Assembly: GCF_009741925.1 (NCBI RefSeq)
Contig: NZ_WPCC01000009.1
Coordinates: 25,206 to 89,205 of the forward strand
From: Natronomonas sp. CBA1123
GTDB lineage: Archaea; Halobacteriota; Halobacteria; Halobacteriales; Haloarculaceae
DNA length: 64,000 nucleotides
Reading direction: 5' to 3'
In this document: positions 44,828 through 52,324 of the stretch, piece by piece
How positions within the stretch are numbered: position 1 is the first letter of the stretch
Layout: each line of letters starts with the position of its first letter
Translations under genes and position numbers: made by a program
The notes under the pieces: model-generated
The model's input: the letters and a program-made list of their open reading frames with translations, nothing else
Told to the model about the DNA's origin: nothing
Databases searched by the model: none

Positions 44828-46013
44828 ATGGAACCCTCCATCATCGTCCTCTTCGTTGTCGCAGGACTCGCGAGTCTGTTCATGGCGTGGGTCATCGGCG
44901 CCGGCTCCAGCGGTGCGACCCCCTTCGCGCCGGCGGTCGGCGCGAACGTCATCTCGACGATGCGTGCGGCGTTCGTCGTCGGGATTTTCGGCTTCGCCGG
45001 CGCCGTGACACAGGGTGCAAACGTCTCCGAGGCCGTCGGTCGCGGCCTCGTCGGCGGCATCACCCTGCCGGCGACGGCCGTCATCGTCGTGTTGCTCATC
45101 GGCGCCGGACTGATGGCCATCGGCATCAAGACCGGCTACCCCATCGCGACGGCCTTTACCGTCACGGGGGGCGGTCATCGGCGTCGGCTTCGCCCTGGGC
45201 GGGTCGCCGGTGTGGCCGAAATACCAGCAAATCGGCGCCGTCTGGCTGCTGACGCCGTTCGTCGGTGGCGGGATGGCCTACGGTATCGCGAGCGTGCTTC
45301 CCCGCTCGGACGTGCCCGAACGATTCAGCGTCTCGCTTCTGGCGGGCGGCGTCGGGTTGGTGCTGGCCAACGTCACGTTCACGGGACTGGGCCCGGACGG
45401 AGCGCCCGGGTCCGTGGTCGGCGCTGGCGGTCGACTCCTCGGAGTCGACCACTGGGCCGTCCCAGTGGTGCTGTCCGTGGCCGTCGCCCTCGCCGTCGCT
45501 GCCGTCGTCTACGCCGACATCCGGCGCGACGAGACTGGCGGACTCAGACGTGTGCTGTTGGCCTTCGGGTCGCTCGTGGCCTTCTCGGCCGGCGGTAGTC
45601 AGGTCGGCCTCGCGGTCGGCCCCCTGTTGCCGCTGCTCGACGACGTGGGGATGATTTCGCCGCTCGTGGTGTTGGTCGGCGGCGGTGCCGGGATTCTCGT
45701 CGGCTCGTGGACCGGTGCGCCGCGGATGATTAAATCGCTCTCACAGGACTACTCCTCGCTGGGGCCACGGCGCTCCATCGCCGCGCTCGTCCCGTCGTTT
45801 CTCATCGCCCAACTCGCCGTGCTGTTGGGCGTTCCCGTCTCGTTCAACGAAATCGTCGTGAGTGCGATAATCGGCAGCGGCGCGGCGGTCGGCGGCTGGG
45901 ACAGCGTCAGCGCGCGCAAAATCCTCCTGACGGTCGGCGCGTGGATTGCGTCCTTCGGCCTCGCCTTCGTCGTCGGCTACGCCGCCATGGCGTCGCTCGT
46001 GTTCCTCGGGTGA
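44828..46013 (+). pseudogene. PiT-family inorganic anion permease, frameshifted at a G6 run
   Basis: Starts ATG 44828, MEPSIIVLFVVAGLASLFMA, then GSSGATPFAPAVGANVISTM, the PiT repeat region, and runs to TGYPIATAFTVTG. The frame shifts in the six-G run 45166-45171; with five Gs it reads AVIGVGFALGGSPVWPKY and goes on through the second repeat to 46013 (about 394 residues, ten or so helices). PiT members carry phosphate, but B. subtilis CysP carries sulfate, and the location behind YeeE/YedE and rhodanese-MBL genes points to sulfate or thiosulfate here. The usual GxNDxxN motif is replaced by GSSGAT. The frameshift may be a sequencing error. Confidence 0.8.
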
Positions 46014-46032
46014 ACCGGCGGAGACGGCAGGA

Positions 46033-46051
46033 TTGTGTATTTCCTACACAA
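46033..46051 (+). promoter_or_regulatory. palindrome before the small HTH regulator
   Basis: TTGTGTA-TTTCC-TACACAA: perfect seven-base arms with 5-nt spacer, directly before a TATA-like CTTTTAA (46053-46059) and 39 nt before the regulator's ATG. Position suggests autoregulation or control by another factor. The half-site TTGTG is shared with sites a-c read from the proper strand, but the spacing differs. Confidence 0.55.
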
Positions 46052-46090
46052 GTCTTTTAACCGCGTGGTGCCTACCGGGGAACGATACTA

Positions 46091-46495
46091 ATGCCAGATT
46101 CGATGTCCGAACAACTCCAGCAGGACATGGAGTGTGAAGGACTCCTCGAGTGTTTCCACGGTCTCAAACAGCTCGACCGAGAGTGCTTTCAGGCGCTCGT
46201 CGACGCCGCGGAACCGCTCACAGTGGACGAAATCGCCGAAGCGGTCGACCGCGAGCGCTCGACGGCCTACCGCTCGGTCCAGCGACTGCTCCAGACCGGC
46301 TTCATCCAGAAAGAGCAGGTCAACTACGACCAGGGCGGCTACTACCACGTCTACTTCCCGACGGACTCCGAGAAGATTACCGACGACATGCAGCGAATGT
46401 TGAACGACTGGTACGCGAAGATGGGCCAGCTCATCCAGGAGTTCGAGAACAAATACGAGGAAGGCGAGATGGTCGCGCCGTCGGCCGAAAGTTAA
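46091..46495 (+). CDS. small helix-turn-helix regulator (TrmB/ArsR-like)
   Basis: 134 residues. A winged-HTH lies at about 35-90: ALVDAAEPLTVDEIAEAVDR then STAYRSVQRLLQTGFIQKEQ and the wing YYHVYFP. The C-terminal 35 residues are a helix likely used for dimerisation (MQRMLNDWYAKMGQLIQEFE). Three cysteines (15, 21 and 32) sit just before the DNA-binding domain and could sense sulfane sulfur or redox state. Flanked by the sulfur operon and trxA, it is the best local candidate for the regulator of the shared palindromes; this is inference. Confidence 0.82.
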   Translation: MPDSMSEQLQQDMECEGLLECFHGLKQLDRECFQALVDAAEPLTVDEIAEAVDRERSTAYRSVQRLLQTGFIQKEQVNYDQGGYYHVYFPTDSEKITDDMQRMLNDWYAKMGQLIQEFENKYEEGEMVAPSAES

Positions 46496-46548
46496 CGCCG
46501 AAGGCGTCGTCGGAGCCGTGGAACGCGAGGGGGCGGGGGGTACTCACC

Positions 46549-46752
46549 CTACTCCGCATACAGCAGTGTCCGTCCACACTCCGGGCAGACGTACGGGACG
46601 GGCGTCAGAATCTCGTCGGCGCGAAAGCTCCCGAGGAAGCCCTCGTCTGACCCCTCCGAGACGATAGAGAGCTCTCCGAGTGCGTCCGTTCCCTGTAGTT
46701 TCATCTGTTCGAGCGGCTCCTCACAGTCCGGACAGCGCTTTTCGGTCGACAT
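46549..46752 (-). CDS. small zinc-ribbon protein (67 residues)
   Basis: Starts MSTEKRCPDCEEPLEQMKLQ and ends VCPECGRTLLYAE: two CxxC pairs about 45 residues apart that would bind one zinc ion. The middle segment is unrelated to nucleic-acid-binding ribbons I recognise. Similar one-ribbon proteins are common in haloarchaea. It is convergent with the HTH gene and divergent from trxA. Confidence 0.72.
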   Translation of the reverse strand: MSTEKRCPDCEEPLEQMKLQGTDALGELSIVSEGSDEGFLGSFRADEILTPVPYVCPECGRTLLYAE

Positions 46753-46798
46753 CTACCCTGGCCTACGCTCGGAGGGGAAATGAGCCTCGTGAAAACAG

Positions 46799-46819
46799 TA
46801 TTGTCTGCTTTGTCCAAAA
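46799..46819 (+). promoter_or_regulatory. candidate sulfur-regulon operator, site e, before trxA
   Basis: TATTG, 11 nt (TCTGCTTTGTC), CAAAA: the left arm is perfect and the right arm differs from CAATA by one base. Located 31-51 nt before the trxA start, the same place relative to the gene as sites a and b. Confidence 0.45.
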
Positions 46820-46849
46820 CTCTTAATTACTGCCGACTCATACGGAGGA

Positions 46850-47209
46850 GTGATGACAACCGAAACGACGTCCGACGCCGGGTCGGCGGCGCCGACCGAG
46901 CCCGTCCACATCGGAAACACGAACGAACTGAACGACCTCGTGGCCGAGCAGGACGTAGTCCTGACGGACTTCTACGCCGACTGGTGTGGTCCCTGTCAGA
47001 TGATTGCGCCCGTCGTCGAGCGACTGGCCGAAGAGACCGACGCCGCGGTCGCGAAAGTCGACGTTGACGCAAACCAGCAGTTGGCGGCCGCCTACGGCGT
47101 CCGTGGGGTGCCCACGCTCGTCCTCTTCGCCGACGGCGAGCAGGTCGAGGAAATCGTCGGCGTCCAGGGCGAGGACCAACTCCGGTCGCTCATCGAATCG
47201 TACGCGTGA
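46850..47209 (+). CDS. trxA: thioredoxin
   Basis: 119 residues. Classical thioredoxin: VVLTDFYADWCGPCQMIAPV gives Cys45 and Cys48 in WCGPC, and the cis-Pro loop is GVPTLVLF. An N-terminal tail of about 25 acidic residues is haloarchaeal. It would reduce protein disulfides or persulfides, and the position next to sulfur genes suggests the latter. An IS200/IS605 element begins one base after the stop codon, so the 3' region of this gene has been replaced. Confidence 0.95.
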   Translation: MMTTETTSDAGSAAPTEPVHIGNTNELNDLVAEQDVVLTDFYADWCGPCQMIAPVVERLAEETDAAVAKVDVDANQQLAAAYGVRGVPTLVLFADGEQVEEIVGVQGEDQLRSLIESYA

Positions 47210-47215
47210 ACTACC

Positions 47216-48457
47216 CTACTCGCTCACGGCTGACGCCGTTGGCTCCTTGAGGGTAGGGCTTCCTGCTTCCACGACGCGCTTTGCAGATACAGGCGTATCC
47301 ACAGGGAGCGCAGTCTCCACAGGCGTTGATTCGGAGTATCCCACTCCTACGTCTTCGAGGCCGCGAGAAAGGATGTTCCACGCCGCGTTCGCATCTCTGT
47401 CCGCCTCAAACCCGCAGGCGGGACAGGAGTGTTCACGGACCCACAACGGCTTGTCGGTCGAAACGCCGCACGACGCGCACTCTTTGGTCGTCCCTCTCGG
47501 GTTGACCGCGACGAAGTGCGTCCCTTCTCGCTCACACTTGTATTCGAGCAACGAGAGGAACGTTCGCCACGCGGCAGACGCCGTGTTGCGGCTGTTCGAC
47601 GGTGACTCCATCATCCCCTTCACGTTCAGGTCCTCGACCGCCACGAGATCGTATTCCCGAGCATAGTACGCCGAGAGCTTGTGCAGAAAGTCGCGGCGCT
47701 TCCGACGGAGGTCGGCGTGACACTCCGTGACTCGCCGCCGTTGCTTCTCGTAGTTGTTCGACCCGTGCTGTTTGCGCGAGAGTTTCCGTTGCTCGCGCTC
47801 CAAGCGGTCGCGTTCGTCTGAGAGGTCGAGCGACCCGACAGCCGTGCCGTCGGTGTCGTGGGCGTACTTGAGAATCCCCACGTCGATACCGACGCACGTC
47901 TCGGGGTTCTCAGGCGGTTCGGGTGGTTCGCGATCCATTTCGACGCCGAAGGTGGCGAACCACTCGCCCGTCGGTTCCTTCTTGACCGTGACCTGTTTGA
48001 GCTTCGCGTCGTCGGGGATGGCGCGGTGGAGCCGAATCGGTATGTCTCCGAGTTTCGAGAGTGACAGGACAGTCTGACCGCCCTTCTTGTCGAGCTTGAA
48101 GCCAGACTGACTGTACGTGAAACTGCGGAACTCGCGTGGTGGCTTCCACTTGAGGTGACCGACGCCGTAGCCATTTTCCTTGAGTTTGGAGAGTCCTTTG
48201 AGGTTGTCGAACAGGCGTTCCACGACGGTTTGGAGAACCTTCGAGTACACGTCCGAGAGGTCATCCCACCACTGCTTGAGGTCGGGGAGTTCCGACCGGA
48301 GCGTGGTCATGGACGGTAGTTCGCCGTGTTCGTCTTGGTACTCGTTGAGGCGGTAGAGCGTGTGGTTGTAGAGTTGCCTACAAATGTCACGGTGGCGGTC
48401 CAACTCCTCGCGGTGGGCGTCGGACGGCTTGAGACGGTACTTGTAGGCGTAGTACAT
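47216..48457 (-). CDS. tnpB: TnpB, RNA-guided nuclease of an IS200/IS605 element
   Basis: 413 residues. The N-terminal helical part (RLKPSDAHREELDRHRDICR) is followed by a RuvC-like fold with all three acids present: Asp192 in CVGIDVG, Glu275 in LVAVEDLNVKG and Asp353/355 in ADRDANAAWNIL. The zinc ribbon uses Cys327, Cys330, Cys345 and Cys348. Length is normal and no stop interrupts it, so it looks active. TnpB proteins cleave DNA guided by an RNA transcribed from the element's right end. Confidence 0.93.
   Translation of the reverse strand: MYYAYKYRLKPSDAHREELDRHRDICRQLYNHTLYRLNEYQDEHGELPSMTTLRSELPDLKQWWDDLSDVYSKVLQTVVERLFDNLKGLSKLKENGYGVGHLKWKPPREFRSFTYSQSGFKLDKKGGQTVLSLSKLGDIPIRLHRAIPDDAKLKQVTVKKEPTGEWFATFGVEMDREPPEPPENPETCVGIDVGILKYAHDTDGTAVGSLDLSDERDRLEREQRKLSRKQHGSNNYEKQRRRVTECHADLRRKRRDFLHKLSAYYAREYDLVAVEDLNVKGMMESPSNSRNTASAAWRTFLSLLEYKCEREGTHFVAVNPRGTTKECASCGVSTDKPLWVREHSCPACGFEADRDANAAWNILSRGLEDVGVGYSESTPVETALPVDTPVSAKRVVEAGSPTLKEPTASAVSE
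47226..47239. repeat. right-end hairpin of the IS200/IS605 element
   Basis: ACGGC-TGAC-GCCGT on the plus strand (loop GTCA on the minus strand), within the last codons of tnpB. In related elements the noncoding guide RNA ends here, with the flanking DNA as guide. Confidence 0.6.
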
Positions 48458-48458
48458 T

Positions 48459-48863
48459 CTACTCGCGTTGGTCCTCTACGTACTGTTTCAGCACATCCAG
48501 CGACACCTGCCCTGTCGAGATGAGGCAGTACGAATCGTCCCAGAACGAGTCGCCCCACAGCTCGGTTTTCAGTTCATCGGCGTACTCGTTGCGGATACGG
48601 CGGGCGGTCGCGCCCTTGACCGTGGTGATGAACTTCACGAGGTTTGTGGTTGGCTTCGCTCGGAAGAGGATGTGTACGTGGTCGTCCTCGCCGTCGAGGT
48701 TCGTCAGTTCGACACCGTAGTTCTCCGTGAACCCGCTGATGACCTCGTGAATAAATTGGGTTCGCTCCTCGGTTAGCACTCCGCGCCGATACTTCGTGGT
48801 GAGTATCAGGTGGTAGTGCAGGGAATACGTCGAGTGTGCTCCCGAGTCGAGGTCGTACTCCAT
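48459..48863 (-). CDS. tnpA: IS200/IS605 transposase TnpA (Y1 HUH)
   Basis: 134 residues. A small single-strand transposase: HYHLILTTKYRRGVL near the start, the HUH metal motif HVHI with His62 and His64, and the probable catalytic Tyr112 in FWDDSYCLISTG. It nicks the top strand at the element's ends and forms circular single-strand intermediates. Length is normal for the family. It ends one base before the tnpB start. Confidence 0.93.
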   Translation of the reverse strand: MEYDLDSGAHSTYSLHYHLILTTKYRRGVLTEERTQFIHEVISGFTENYGVELTNLDGEDDHVHILFRAKPTTNLVKFITTVKGATARRIRNEYADELKTELWGDSFWDDSYCLISTGQVSLDVLKQYVEDQRE

Positions 48864-48962
48864 TGGGGTCTGCCAATACTATACTACCCTACTGCAAAAA
48901 CGCTGTGACTACGTGGGCCTGTGGGCCTGCTACCGAATCGTGTATGAGAACTGTGCGGCGTT

Positions 48963-49008
48963 AACGAGACGTAGTCTCGTTCGCACACCAGAAATCAGAG
49001 ATTTCTGG
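48963..49008. repeat. two perfect hairpins in tandem upstream of pyruvate kinase
   Basis: AACGAGAC-GTA-GTCTCGTT (48963-48981) and CCAGAAATC-AGA-GATTTCTGG (48988-49008), separated by 6 nt. Both have perfect arms of 8 and 9 bases and 3-nt loops. They lie between the IS left end and pyk in a 242-nt gap that also contains the short tandem GTGGGCCT repeat (48914-48929). They could be an old element end, a terminator or part of an RNA. Confidence 0.5.
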
Positions 49009-49135
49009 GGACGCTGTATCCCCTCCCTGCTCGCACCGCCCATTCGGTCGGCGCTCGCTGAGGAAGGGGGCTTAGCGCCTAGTTTCAGCTAAACCGGCGC
49101 CGCACTTTTTCTCCCCTCGAACCGACGAGTGAGGC

Positions 49136-50893
49136 ATGCGGAACGCCAAAATCGTCTGTACGCTCGGCCCGGCGTCGAGCGACCGGGCGACGATTCGGGA
49201 CCTCGCAGACGCCGGAATGTCGGTCGCGCGGTTGAACGCCAGTCACGGCACGACCGCCGAGCGCGCCACGCGAATCGAGCAGGTGCAAGCGGTCGACGCC
49301 GAGCGCGAGGACCCGTTTGCGACGATGCTCGACCTCCGCGGCCCGGAAGTTCGGACCGCCGACATCGACGACCCCATCGAGATAGCGACGGGGTCGGAAC
49401 TCCGGTTCGTCGAGGGGACGACGGCCACGACGGAGACCGTCGGGCTCAACCACTCCATCGCCGCCGTCGATTTGGGTGATACGGTCCTTCTCGACGACGG
49501 CCGCATCGAGGCGACGGTGACCGAAATCGACGGCGAGACCGTCGTCGCGACCGTCGATTCGGGCGGTCGACTCGGCGCGAACAAGAGCGTCATCGCGCCG
49601 GGCGTCGACTTCGGACTCGACATCGTCCGGGAGGCCGACCGCAGGGAAATCGAGCTGGCAGCCGAACACGAGGTCGATTTCGTCGCCGCCTCCTTCGTCC
49701 GCGACGCCGACGACGTCTACACCGTCGTCGATGCACTGGACGACGCCGGCGGCGGTGACATCGACGTCGTCGCGAAAATCGAACGGGCGGTCACCGTCGA
49801 GAACGTCGAGGAGGTCGTCGACGCCGCCGACGGCGTGATGGTCGCCCGTGGCGACCTCGGCGTGGAGTGTCGACTCGAAGCCGTCCCCCTCATCCAGAAG
49901 CGCATCGTCCGCCGGTGTATGGAGGCGGGCGTTCCGGTCATCACCGCCACCGAGATGCTCGATTCGATGGTCCGCGCCTCGCGGCCGACGCGTGCGGAGG
50001 CTTCGGACGTCGCCAACGCGGTGTTGGACGGCACCGACGCCGTGATGCTGTCGGCGGAGACCGCAATCGGTGACCACCCCATCGAGGTCGTGGAGACGAT
50101 GGGACGCATCGTCCGGGAAATCGAGGGCAGCGAGGAGTACGACGAGAGCCGCGAACAGCGGGTCCCGGCGGCCAGAGCCGGCTCTCGGACCGAGGCGCTG
50201 GCGCGGTCGGCGCGGTATCTCGCCGCCGACGTCGACGCCTCGGCCATCGTCGCCGTCTCCGAATCCGGCTACACCGTCCGCCGCATCGCCAAGTTCCGAC
50301 CCGGCGTCCCCATCATCGCGACGACGCCGAGCGAGCGCGTCCGCCGACAGCTCGCCGTCTCCTGTGGCGTCGACCCACACTCGGCTCCGCCCGCGTCCGA
50401 CATCGACGAGGTACTCGAACGCGCCGTCGACACCGCCCTCGACTCCGGCCTCGCCGAGAGCGGCGACACCATCGTCGTCCTCTCGGGGATGATGTCGGAG
50501 ATGCGCGGGACGAACGCGACGAACACCCTGAAGGTCCACACCGTCACCGAGACGGTGGCGACGGGGAAACCCATCGCTGGCGGCCGGGCGGCCGGCCCAG
50601 TCGTCCGACTCTCCGACGGCGACCTTTCGGGGGTTCCGGCCGACGGCATCCTCGTCTTACCGGCCGGCTTCGACGCCGAATTCACCGGCGACTTAGACCG
50701 GGTCGCCGCCATCGTCGCCACCGACCCCGAGATGACCGGCTATCCGGCTATCGTCGCCCGCGAACTCGGCGTCCCGATGGTGGCAATCGAGTCGGCATCG
50801 GAGCGGCTAGACGAGGGGCGAACTGTCACCGTCGACGGCGAACGCGGCGTCGTCTACGACGGCGACGTGACGGGAGAAACGGAGACACAGTAA
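49136..50893 (+). CDS. pyk: pyruvate kinase
   Basis: 585 residues. RNAKIVCTLGPASSDRATIR begins the TIM-barrel. The metal- and substrate-binding stretches follow in order: RLNASHG, ATMLDLRGPEVR, VAKIERAVTVENV and MVARGDLGVE. A C-terminal extension of about 110 residues (PIAGGRAAGPVVRLSDGDLS, VPMVAIESA) is the PEP-utiliser-like mobile domain found in archaeal and some bacterial kinases. It makes ATP and pyruvate from PEP in glycolysis. ATG 49136 gives the canonical start; no partner gene is nearby. Confidence 0.96.
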   Translation: MRNAKIVCTLGPASSDRATIRDLADAGMSVARLNASHGTTAERATRIEQVQAVDAEREDPFATMLDLRGPEVRTADIDDPIEIATGSELRFVEGTTATTETVGLNHSIAAVDLGDTVLLDDGRIEATVTEIDGETVVATVDSGGRLGANKSVIAPGVDFGLDIVREADRREIELAAEHEVDFVAASFVRDADDVYTVVDALDDAGGGDIDVVAKIERAVTVENVEEVVDAADGVMVARGDLGVECRLEAVPLIQKRIVRRCMEAGVPVITATEMLDSMVRASRPTRAEASDVANAVLDGTDAVMLSAETAIGDHPIEVVETMGRIVREIEGSEEYDESREQRVPAARAGSRTEALARSARYLAADVDASAIVAVSESGYTVRRIAKFRPGVPIIATTPSERVRRQLAVSCGVDPHSAPPASDIDEVLERAVDTALDSGLAESGDTIVVLSGMMSEMRGTNATNTLKVHTVTETVATGKPIAGGRAAGPVVRLSDGDLSGVPADGILVLPAGFDAEFTGDLDRVAAIVATDPEMTGYPAIVARELGVPMVAIESASERLDEGRTVTVDGERGVVYDGDVTGETETQ

Positions 50894-50930
50894 CTCGACG
50901 GTATCCTCTCAGACACCCCGTTCGGCGGCC

Positions 50931-51545
50931 TTACTCCGAGGAGTCGGGCGTGTCAGCGGTTCGGGTTCCCGTATCGGTTCCGGCGGTGAACTCGAATTCG
51001 AGTTGCCCCTTCAGGACGTGGGTGTTCTCGAACGTTCCCGTCTCGACGAGTTCGACGGTGCTCTCGACGACGAGTCGGCGGGCTGACTCGGGCCATCGGG
51101 TGACGGCGAGGAGGATGAACGCGGTTTCGTCGGCGAACTCGCCGAATTCGTCGACTGCCACGACCGCGGCCGCCCCGTCTTGGGACAGTGAGACTGGCGG
51201 GTGCGGGACGTCGTTACTCTCGGAGGAGTCCTGAACCGAGAGTTGCGGTGGGGTCCCGTCACCGTCCGGTGCCCCGACCCGTTGTGTGAGCGACCGCAGT
51301 TCGGTGTCCTCTCGGTGGGAAATCGACACGAAGAGGTTCTTCGGCAGGGGGGCAAGATTCGGGTCGATACCCACGGTGGCGAGTCCCGCGCCGTCTCCGT
51401 GGAATTCGAGATACTTCGCATCATCGTGGTCGTCGTTCTCTACCGTCGGGTCGGTGTGTTCGGTTCGCGACCCAACGGAGCCACAGCCCGCGATGATGGT
51501 GGAGGTAGCGGTCAGGGCGGACGCGAGGAACGCACGGCGGCGCAT
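50931..51545 (-). CDS. Tat-type lipoprotein, uncharacterised
   Basis: 204 residues. Signal MRRRAFLASALTATSTIIAG with twin Arg and a lipobox IIAGC (Cys21), so it is exported by the Tat pathway and lipid-anchored. The mature domain is acidic (DDHDDAKYLEF, VDEFGEFADETAFILLAV) and shows no motif that I can assign. The family is haloarchaeal. It is convergent with pyk and upstream of the methyltransferase gene on the same strand. Confidence 0.82.
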   Translation of the reverse strand: MRRRAFLASALTATSTIIAGCGSVGSRTEHTDPTVENDDHDDAKYLEFHGDGAGLATVGIDPNLAPLPKNLFVSISHREDTELRSLTQRVGAPDGDGTPPQLSVQDSSESNDVPHPPVSLSQDGAAAVVAVDEFGEFADETAFILLAVTRWPESARRLVVESTVELVETGTFENTHVLKGQLEFEFTAGTDTGTRTADTPDSSE

Positions 51546-51605
51546 GGGAATCGATTCGTCGGTAGCGTCAAAAACGCCCAGGATTCAGTACCGCCCTTAG
51601 GTCTC

Positions 51606-52223
51606 TCAGACGACCCGAAACACACGAACCGTATCTCGTTTGCCGCCCTCCCGAAGCAGTTGTGCGAGGCCCAACGCCGAGAACACCGCCTTCCAGTCGC
51701 GGTGATACAGCGGGAAGTCGTCGTTGACGTAGCTCACCGTCGAACCGTCTCGGCCGCGTTTCGGACTGTTCCCCTCGTTTTCGGCCGTGATGAGCAGGTC
51801 GTCGGTGACCCGCACCAGTTCCTCGAACACCCACTCGTCGTCCGGGTGGACGTGCTGGAGCGTCTCGACCGAGTAGACGACGTCGAAGGCGCCGTCGGCC
51901 ATCTCGGGGACGATGTCCTCGATTGCCCCGGTGTGGAAGGTGCCGGTCTCGGCGAGGGTCGGGTAGTGGTCAGCCATAATCTCGAACGATTCGTCGTTGA
52001 GGTCGATACCGGTGAGGTTCTCGTAGCCGGCCTGCCGGAGGTGTTCGAGGTGGCGGCCGGAACTGCAGCCGAGTTCGAGGACGGCGGCGTCCTCGGAAAC
52101 GTAGTGGTCGAACACCTCACGGAGGGTCTCGCTGACCTCGTTCGGTCCGATTTGTGCGTAGTACTCGGGTGAGAACTCCCCGGAGCGTTCGGCCCAACTG
52201 CGGTGGTTGTCGTCCGGGTCCAT
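51606..52223 (-). CDS. class I SAM-dependent methyltransferase
   Basis: 205 residues. Motif I VLELGCSSGRHLEHL near residue 55, the motif II acid in GIDLND, then DGAFDVVYSVETLQHV and VFEELVRVTDDLLITAENEG, the normal order of a class I (type 11) Rossmann methyltransferase. The substrate is unknown. The start ATG 52223 (MDPDDNHRSW) is chosen as the first in a well-conserved N-terminal stretch. Monocistronic. Confidence 0.9.
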   Translation of the reverse strand: MDPDDNHRSWAERSGEFSPEYYAQIGPNEVSETLREVFDHYVSEDAAVLELGCSSGRHLEHLRQAGYENLTGIDLNDESFEIMADHYPTLAETGTFHTGAIEDIVPEMADGAFDVVYSVETLQHVHPDDEWVFEELVRVTDDLLITAENEGNSPKRGRDGSTVSYVNDDFPLYHRDWKAVFSALGLAQLLREGGKRDTVRVFRVV

Positions 52224-52324
52224 AGCGGCCCGAGGAGTTCCACGGCTAAAGCCCCCGTGACACGCAGTCGAGAGTCAAAAACCGTGACAAACAGTTATGC
52301 CACTGGAGGAGAAACTCCGGGCCG

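Larger units (their letters stand above)
47210..48893 (-). mobile_element. IS200/IS605-family insertion sequence (tnpA + tnpB)
   Basis: Contains tnpA and tnpB on the minus strand, 1 nt apart, both apparently intact. The 11-bp direct repeat ACTACCCTACT stands at 47210-47220 and 48883-48893, including the tnpB stop codon at the first copy; I take these as the approximate ends. A hairpin lies inside the right end (47226-47239). Elements of this family move by single-strand transposition and produce no target duplication, so the direct repeats are more likely paired recognition/cleavage motifs. Inserted directly after trxA. Confidence 0.85.

Noticed and set aside
46536..46555. G-rich stretch after the HTH gene as a G-quadruplex or regulatory site
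   Set aside because: It has only two G-runs of five or more in an ordinary convergent gap, too little to support a quadruplex.
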